A stretch of 21,849 nt of DNA. It comes from an uncultured Flavobacteriaceae bacterium (GTDB lineage Bacteria > Bacteroidota > Bacteroidia > Flavobacteriales > Flavobacteriaceae). The notes under the pieces are model-generated. The model was not told where the DNA came from. It searched no databases and saw only the letters and a list, made by a program, of their open reading frames with translations. The stretch is taken from NCBI GenBank assembly GCA_938074515.1, contig CALJFV010000159.1, positions 1 through 21,849 of the forward strand. The letters run 5' to 3'. A program made the translations under genes and the position numbers. The first letter of the stretch is position 1. Every line of letters starts with the position of its first letter. Of this stretch, positions 16,797-21,849 are shown in pieces.

Positions 16797-17756
16797 TTGG
16801 CCACATCTAACGTACTTGAAGTCCATATTAAACACTTCGCCTATCAGGAAGATGTCGTTTTACGTGAGGTGAATTTTTCTTTAGACCAAGGGACTCATTT
16901 GGCTATTTTAGGAGAAAGTGGTGGCGGAAAATCTACACTATTGCATATAATCTATGGGCTTTTACCCACTCCCCAAGGGCGTATTTTTTGGCTTGGCCGA
17001 GAAGTCCCGGGCACTGAATCACAGCTAATTCCGGGGGCCCCATTCATGAAGCTGGTCGATCAAGAATTTACTTTAATGCCGATGACCACAGTAGCTGAAA
17101 ATATTGCTGCTGATTTACCCAGGTTTGATTTAAAGGAGAGTGACCGGCGGGTGAATGAACTTCTTGAAGTTGTGGGTCTCACGGCCATGAAGCACACTAA
17201 AGCACGATTGTTAAGCGGCGGACAAAGACAGCGTATTGCCCTGGCCAAAGCTCTAGCGACCGAGCCAGAAATTCTCTTGCTTGATGAGCCTTTTAGCCAA
17301 ATAGATCTTCCTCGACGCGCTGATTTAAGGCAAACCCTATTTGCGTACTTGAAAGAAAAAGGAATTACATGTCTTACGGCCACACACGACGCTTATGAAG
17401 CCTTGGGTTATGCCGATAAAATTGCTGTATTAGGGGGCCACACCTTATTGCGATTTGAAGCCCCTAAAATTCTATTTCAATCCCTTGATAGTGCCTACTT
17501 AGCAGGCTTTTTTGGTGCTTTTTCAAAAATTCCAAAAGGGGTTTTATCTCCAAAACAACTTTATTTACTCCCGCATCAATTAAAGTTAACCCGTCTTAAA
17601 ACAGCTTTGTGTGTTGAAATCCAAAATAATGTGTTCCAAGGGACCCATTATCTTGTGTCCAGTACCTTTTGCGGAGATACGATCTATTTTATCTACCATA
17701 AACCTTTAAAACCCGGAAGGACTTGCTATTTGGCTTTGTTGAATAATATCGCTTAA
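16797..17756 (+). CDS. ABC transporter ATP-binding protein with C-terminal extension, no permease nearby
   Basis: This 319-residue ATPase has all the motifs: Walker A GESGGGKST (39-47), Q-loop Gln89, signature LSGGQRQRIALAKAL (139-153), Walker B EILLLDEP (158-165) and H-loop His197 (TATHD). Residues about 220-319 form a beta-rich extension (LYLLPHQLKL, TYLALL-like end) resembling the TOBE-type regulatory domain of PotA/FbpC importer ATPases. The start is TTG at 16797, as no ATG lies before Walker A and the frame opens just after the peptidase stop. Permease and binding protein are absent from the window, so it may serve a distant transporter or a non-transport role. The substrate is unknown. 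Confidence 0.85.
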   Translation: MATSNVLEVHIKHFAYQEDVVLREVNFSLDQGTHLAILGESGGGKSTLLHIIYGLLPTPQGRIFWLGREVPGTESQLIPGAPFMKLVDQEFTLMPMTTVAENIAADLPRFDLKESDRRVNELLEVVGLTAMKHTKARLLSGGQRQRIALAKALATEPEILLLDEPFSQIDLPRRADLRQTLFAYLKEKGITCLTATHDAYEALGYADKIAVLGGHTLLRFEAPKILFQSLDSAYLAGFFGAFSKIPKGVLSPKQLYLLPHQLKLTRLKTALCVEIQNNVFQGTHYLVSSTFCGDTIYFIYHKPLKPGRTCYLALLNNIA

Positions 17757-17760
17757 TTTG
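17754..17760 (+). promoter_or_regulatory. Possible -7 element TAATTTG of the regulator gene
   Basis: TAATTTG overlaps the stop codon of the ABC gene and lies 20 bases before the regulator ATG. It is one base short of TAnnTTTG but has the same form as the element ahead of the SusC gene. Candidate TTG elements lie at 17730-17732 and 17736-17738. Confidence 0.3.
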
Positions 17761-17780
17761 AGCTTCTGTAAACGTCCTTT

Positions 17781-20600
17781 ATGCATATTCAGGCTCTAAT
17801 AATTCTATTACTGGGATTTTTAAACATAACGCTATGGCCATGCCAAAGCCAAGAACTGCCGCCCGTTGTCAATTATACGGCAGAAGTTTACGGCGCCAAC
17901 AACCAAAATTGGATGGTGAGCCAAGGGCCTAGTAATGAAATCTATGCTGCAAACAACGACGGCCTATTGCGTTTTAATGGGAGCCGATGGACGCTCTACC
18001 CGACACCGAACCAAAGTGTGATGCGTTCTGTGAACGCCATTGGTGAGCGCATTTATACTGGGTTTTACATGGATTTTGGGTATTGGTTAACGGACAACAA
18101 GGGCGGTTTGACCTATACCTCATTAATGGACCAGCGCGCTATCCGGCCGATAGAAGACGAACAATTTTGGCAGATTTTTAATTATGATAAGTGGCTTGTT
18201 GCCCAATCCCTTCAACGGCTAATCATGATGGATTTAGCCACAAACAATACGGTAATTATTGAGGCTGAGCACACACTATCTAAAGCCTTCGTTGTCAATG
18301 GCCAGCTCTATTTTCACGACCTAAATCAAGGGTTGTATACGGTTCAAAATGGTCAAAAACAACTGGTGAATCGCTCAGAAATAACAACAAATGGCAGACT
18401 GGTTGGCGCTGCCTCTGTGATGGACCAGACAATCTTTGCCCATGAAAACAAAGGCCTTTTTGTTTTAGAGAATAATGGCTTTACTCCTTGGTCTGAACAA
18501 TTAAACAAGACCCTAAGTCAGTATGAAATTTACAGCGTGACCGCCACAAAAAATGGTCGGCTGATCCTTGGGACCATTGCGGATGGTTTAATCGCCCTCA
18601 ATAAATCAAACCAGAGTATCGATTTTCATTTTACACGAAGTAATGGCATTGAAAACAACACCGTATTAAGCCTTTTCGAGGATGCACAGTCCAATATTTG
18701 GGCTGGATTAGATAATGGAATTGCCTGCATTAATGCTGCGTCCAACATCCGGCCTTATGTTGAACAGAACGGCTTGCTCGGCACAACATACGCCTCTGCC
18801 GTCTTTAATGGCAATCTCTATCTAGGTACCAATCAAGGGCTCTTCTTTCGCCCTGTTGATGAAAAAATTCCTTTTGAAAAAGTGCCCGGAACGGCAGGCC
18901 AAGTATGGAGTTTGGTTCCCCTGGGAAATAGTCTTTTTTGCGGGCACAATGCAGGAACCTTCGTTTTAAGCGCGGGTCAATTAAGTAAAATATCCGACAT
19001 CCAAGGCGCTTGGGACTTTAAACCCCTTCCTGGACGCGATGACTGGGTGCTTCAAGGGAATTATGACGGGCTTTATCTGTTGCATAAAAATGCTTCTGAC
19101 CTCTGGAATTTGTCGCACAAAATTGAAGGCTTTGATTATTCAGCGAAACACTTTGAAGTCACGCAAAGCAATGAAATCGTAGTAAGTCACGAATACAAGG
19201 GCGTTTTCTTGCTAAAGCCCGACCAAAGCTTTGAAAATATATTGGAATATTCGTTGATTCCTGAATTGAAAAAAGGCATACATTCCGATCTAGAAACATA
19301 TCAAGGCAGCCTTTATTACGCTTCTGAACATGGGGTGTTTCGCAAAACCCATGAAACAAATAATTTTATAAAGGACCTTGAGCTCAGTGCCCTATTTGAA
19401 GATCATCATTATACTACGGGCCGCATGATCGCTGACAATTACGGTCGGTTATGGTTTTTTACAGATCAAAATCTAGTGGGCGTTTCCACAGATCCAATAG
19501 ACGGTTCATATCAATTTAATTATTTGAGTTTGCCAAAGGAATTAAGACAGGATCTACCTGGGCACGAGAATTTATCCTTTACTGCTGCAAACGATATGAT
19601 TTATGGGAATGCTCAAGGGTATCTTCGGGTCCAGGGAGAAACGCCCAGCATTCCGAGTATGACCACGCAGTTCGACCAGCTCACGGCTACAGACGCTGAG
19701 GGAAAATCGATTAATTTGTCCTGGCAATCGGAAACAGAACTGGATTATCGATGGAACAATCTCAGTTTTAATTTTCATTTTCCAGAATACGGCAAATACA
19801 ACCACATCTTGTATTCCTTCCGCATTATGCCCTATTACAATCAATGGAGCGATTGGTCAGAACTTAGCCACTTTAATATTACTAATTTACCCCCGGATCA
19901 CTATTCCTTTGAAGTACGCACCATGTACAACGGGATTCTACTTGAGCAGCCTCTTACATTGCGTTTTGTAGTGACTCCTCCATGGTATCAATCGACTCTT
20001 GCTGTGATGCTTTATGTTATCCTAGCGGTGCTTATTATTATTGGGCTTAATCTCATCTATCGCGGTTATTATAAACGCCAAAGAGACCGTATGTTGAAGG
20101 CCAAAACCGCAGACCTAGAATTGCGTGATTTGGCGGCCCAAAAGGAGATCATGGCGCTTAAGAACCAGCAGCTCCAACAAGATATTGAGGCCAGAAATAG
20201 AGAACTCGCTATCTCTACCATGAGCATGATTAATAAGAACACTACGCTAAATAAATTGAAATCTGAGCTGGTTAAATCAAAAGAAGAAACAGGAAATATA
20301 ACCCCGGCGCTGTCTATTATTGACAAGGCCTTGAAAAACGACCAAGACTGGGAGTTCTTTGAACAAGCCTTTAATCATGCCGACAAGAAATTCTTCAAGC
20401 GCATCAAGGAAAAGCACCCAAGTCTCACGCCAAATGATTTACGGTTATGTGTTTATTTACGTTTAAATTTATCCTCAAAAGAAATTGCCCCGCTCCTCAA
20501 CATCTCTGCGCGTAGTGTTGAAATCAAGCGCTACAGATTGCGCAAAAAACTTGATTTAGAGCGAGATGTGAATTTAAGCGAATACGTCATTCATTTGTAG
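17781..20600 (+). CDS. Membrane-spanning one-component regulator: propeller sensor, Y_Y_Y domain, LuxR-like HTH
   Basis: This 939-residue protein has a signal peptide at 1-24. A periplasmic beta-propeller of Reg_prop-like repeats covers about 30-640 (for example ISNIWAGLDNGI-type turns: SLFEDAQSNIWAGLDNGIA). A triple-tyrosine Ig-like domain follows (about 655-734, FRIMPYYNQWSDWSEL), then one TM helix (about 738-761) and a coiled coil (about 765-840). The C-terminal HTH (about 875-939) contains LTPNDLRLCVYLRLNLSSKEI, ARSVEIKRYRLRKKL and reads like LuxR/GerE. There is no histidine kinase or receiver, so the signal should pass straight from periplasm to DNA-binding domain, as in SusR-like sensors. 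The SusC gene next to it is the probable target. The ligand is unknown. Confidence 0.9.
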   Translation: MHIQALIILLLGFLNITLWPCQSQELPPVVNYTAEVYGANNQNWMVSQGPSNEIYAANNDGLLRFNGSRWTLYPTPNQSVMRSVNAIGERIYTGFYMDFGYWLTDNKGGLTYTSLMDQRAIRPIEDEQFWQIFNYDKWLVAQSLQRLIMMDLATNNTVIIEAEHTLSKAFVVNGQLYFHDLNQGLYTVQNGQKQLVNRSEITTNGRLVGAASVMDQTIFAHENKGLFVLENNGFTPWSEQLNKTLSQYEIYSVTATKNGRLILGTIADGLIALNKSNQSIDFHFTRSNGIENNTVLSLFEDAQSNIWAGLDNGIACINAASNIRPYVEQNGLLGTTYASAVFNGNLYLGTNQGLFFRPVDEKIPFEKVPGTAGQVWSLVPLGNSLFCGHNAGTFVLSAGQLSKISDIQGAWDFKPLPGRDDWVLQGNYDGLYLLHKNASDLWNLSHKIEGFDYSAKHFEVTQSNEIVVSHEYKGVFLLKPDQSFENILEYSLIPELKKGIHSDLETYQGSLYYASEHGVFRKTHETNNFIKDLELSALFEDHHYTTGRMIADNYGRLWFFTDQNLVGVSTDPIDGSYQFNYLSLPKELRQDLPGHENLSFTAANDMIYGNAQGYLRVQGETPSIPSMTTQFDQLTATDAEGKSINLSWQSETELDYRWNNLSFNFHFPEYGKYNHILYSFRIMPYYNQWSDWSELSHFNITNLPPDHYSFEVRTMYNGILLEQPLTLRFVVTPPWYQSTLAVMLYVILAVLIIIGLNLIYRGYYKRQRDRMLKAKTADLELRDLAAQKEIMALKNQQLQQDIEARNRELAISTMSMINKNTTLNKLKSELVKSKEETGNITPALSIIDKALKNDQDWEFFEQAFNHADKKFFKRIKEKHPSLTPNDLRLCVYLRLNLSSKEIAPLLNISARSVEIKRYRLRKKLDLERDVNLSEYVIHL

Positions 20601-20625
20601 GGTCCTTTACATTCCTTATTCAGCA

Positions 20626-20645
20626 CACAACATTACCACAACATT
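20626..20645. repeat. Direct repeat CACAACATT, 11-bp period
   Basis: Two perfect 9-base copies lie at 20626-20634 and 20637-20645, one DNA helical turn apart, 26 bases after the regulator stop. Same-face direct repeats suit tandem binding by an HTH protein. No other copy was noticed in the gap. Confidence 0.4.
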
Positions 20646-20664
20646 TTTTGTAAATTAGTCGCTG

Positions 20665-20706
20665 CCTAGGTAGATAACCAAGAAAAACACTTAGTATCTA
20701 CATAGG
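20665..20706. repeat. Imperfect inverted repeat, 12-bp arms, 18-base spacer
   Basis: The left arm CCTAGGTAGATA (20665-20676) and the right arm TATCTACATAGG (20695-20706) pair with one mismatch. There is no T tract after it, so it is not a standard terminator. It could be an operator with two half-sites about 30 bp apart (centre to centre) or an RNA stem at the regulator transcript's 3' end. Confidence 0.55.
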
Positions 20707-20803
20707 ATAATGCTATGAAAATCAATTAATTAGCTATAGATTGCTGGTTTGAAGGTCCGGCGCTTTTACACTGTATCATTTTTGTATAGTTCTTAGAGGT
20801 GTC

Positions 20804-20829
20804 TTGACAGGTCAAACTTTGCTAATTTG
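20804..20829 (+). promoter_or_regulatory. Putative SusC-gene promoter with overlapping dyad TTGAC-AG-GTCAA
   Basis: TTG at 20804-20806 and TAATTTG at 20823-20829 form a near-consensus Bacteroidetes promoter (-33 TTG, -7 TAnnTTTG), 18 bases before the SusC ATG. The TTG is part of a perfect 5-bp dyad with a 2-bp spacer (20804-20815), so a dimeric protein bound there would contact the -33 element. Confidence 0.45.
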
Positions 20830-20847
20830 TGCTCAAACTAACAGACC

Positions 20848-21849
20848 ATGAAGCAATTTTTTGTATTTGCTCTATCCTTTTTTTGGAGCATTTCAGCGCA
20901 TGCACAGGAAATCACTATTTCTGGACAAGTTACAGACAACAACAACGAGCCATTGATTGGCGCTTCAGTTGTTGAAGTCGGGACCAATAACGGAGTCACA
21001 ACAGACTTTGATGGTAACTTCTCGATAAGTGTAGGCGGCGAAGATTCTAAATTGTCCATTACCTATCTCGGGTTTTTGGGCCGAACTGTGACCGTCGGGA
21101 CACAAAGAAATTTTTCTGTTTCTCTGTCTGAAGACGCTGCATCCCTCGAAGAAGTGATCGTTATCGGTTACGGAACCCAGCGTAAAAAAGAAATTACTGG
21201 TGCTGTCTCAATCATTTCGAGCGAAACCATTGAGGAATTGAATCCGGTGCGGATTGAACAGGCCCTTCAGGGTCAGGTGGCCGGGGTTCAAATAACCACT
21301 CAGTCGGGCTCTCCTGGAAGTCGCTCTGATATCCGTATTCGTGGTATTTCAACCAATGGAGACAACCAACCCCTGATTTTGGTCGACGGGAATGTCATCG
21401 AAGATTTAAGCGTAGTTAACCCCGCGGACATAGAAAGCATCAATGTCTTGAAAGATGCTACCGCAGGGATTTATGGGGTGCGCGCCGCCAATGGGGTGAT
21501 TTTGATTACTACCAAAACTGGACGCAAGGCAACGCCACTCAGTGTCGAATATGATGGCTATGTAGGATTTCAAGAGACGACACGAAAATTACCTGCTTTG
21601 AATGCTACCGAATATGGCTTACTCATCAATGAGGCATTCGTAGCCAATGGTTCTCCTATTGTCTATCCAAGTGTCGCTGCTCTCGGCACGGGCACAGATT
21701 GGCAAGAAGAGGTATTCTCCAAAGCCCCTGTATTCAACCAGAGCATTTCTTTGAACGGCGGATCTAAAAAATCAACCTATTCCGGCGGTGCCTCTGTTTT
21801 GAGTCAAGACGGAATTGTCGGTGGAGACAAAGCAAACTTTACGCGCTAT
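20848..21849 (+). CDS. SusC/RagA family TonB-dependent outer-membrane receptor (partial, 3' end cut)
   Basis: The first 334 codons are present, and the frame is open to the window edge (complete SusC proteins are about 1000 residues). The signal peptide is 1-20 (cleavage after SAHAQ or AHA). A carboxypeptidase-regulatory-like domain (about 22-98) has SGQVTD, EPLIGASV and TTDFDGNFSI. The TonB-box-like linker EEVIVIGYGTQ is at 101-111. The plug domain follows: ALQGQVAGVQI, IRIRGIST, PLILVDG, INVLKDATAGIYGVRAANGVILITTK. The barrel begins at about 232. It would import a polymer-derived substrate with a SusD lipoprotein expected downstream. The ATG at 20848 directly precedes the signal peptide. 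The adjacent membrane-spanning regulator suggests substrate-controlled expression. Confidence 0.93.
   Translation, partial: MKQFFVFALSFFWSISAHAQEITISGQVTDNNNEPLIGASVVEVGTNNGVTTDFDGNFSISVGGEDSKLSITYLGFLGRTVTVGTQRNFSVSLSEDAASLEEVIVIGYGTQRKKEITGAVSIISSETIEELNPVRIEQALQGQVAGVQITTQSGSPGSRSDIRIRGISTNGDNQPLILVDGNVIEDLSVVNPADIESINVLKDATAGIYGVRAANGVILITTKTGRKATPLSVEYDGYVGFQETTRKLPALNATEYGLLINEAFVANGSPIVYPSVAALGTGTDWQEEVFSKAPVFNQSISLNGGSKKSTYSGGASVLSQDGIVGGDKANFTRY

Noticed and set aside
20838..21059. Minus-strand frame across the SusC start
   Set aside because: It is antisense to the conserved signal peptide and regulatory-like domain; no independent support.
1..21849. Search for tRNA, rRNA, CRISPR, insertion sequence, integrase or toxin-antitoxin genes
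   Set aside because: Nothing with the expected structure was seen by eye in the intergenic gaps, all of which are shorter than about 250 bases.

Overview
The window looks like chromosomal DNA of a Flavobacteriia-type Bacteroidetes, probably marine or free-living. The evidence is a type B (gliding-type) and a type A T9SS sorting domain, a SusC/RagA TonB-dependent receptor, a surface lipoprotein with an acidic stretch after the lipobox Cys, several TAnnTTTG-like promoter boxes close to start codons, and starts without Shine-Dalgarno sequences. I saw no rRNA, tRNA, insertion sequence, phage gene or CRISPR array. No intergenic gap exceeds about 250 bases.

Left part (1-3318): the last 42 codons of a GNAT-like acetyltransferase run into the window from the left. 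Its stop shares the bases TTAA with the stop of a convergent secreted T9SS type B protein built from three 99-residue repeats. A divergent 130-base region with two dyads separates that gene from a MATE transporter.

Housekeeping core (3393-11329): queD-lpxH run forward and end tail-to-tail (20-base overlap) against a reverse operon, conserved hypothetical - rsmI - recJ. A short divergent spacer then leads to tdk-alr, mscL (with a strong terminator) and asd. These genes cover queuosine/pterin chemistry, lipid A synthesis, DNA repair, rRNA methylation, thymidine salvage, D-alanine supply, osmotic safety and the aspartate pathway.

Secreted/envelope part (11480-17756): a two-gene unit encodes an outer-membrane diheme c-type cytochrome lipoprotein of the SO2930/TIGR03806 type and a T9SS-exported FG-GAP/ASPIC-UnbV protein, ended by a terminator. 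A lipoprotein prolyl oligopeptidase (S9A) follows, then, 4 bases later, an ABC ATPase with no permease in view and a TTG start.

Right part (17781-21849): a 939-residue membrane-spanning regulator (periplasmic beta-propeller sensor, triple-tyrosine domain, one TM helix, coiled coil, LuxR-like HTH) lies upstream of a SusC-type receptor cut by the window edge. The 247-base gap between them holds an 11-bp-period direct repeat, a long inverted repeat, and a short dyad over the putative promoter. This looks like the start of a glycan or oligomer uptake locus. The most interesting points are this regulatory region and the cytochrome/ASPIC pair. I did not see a clearly new defence or mobile system.
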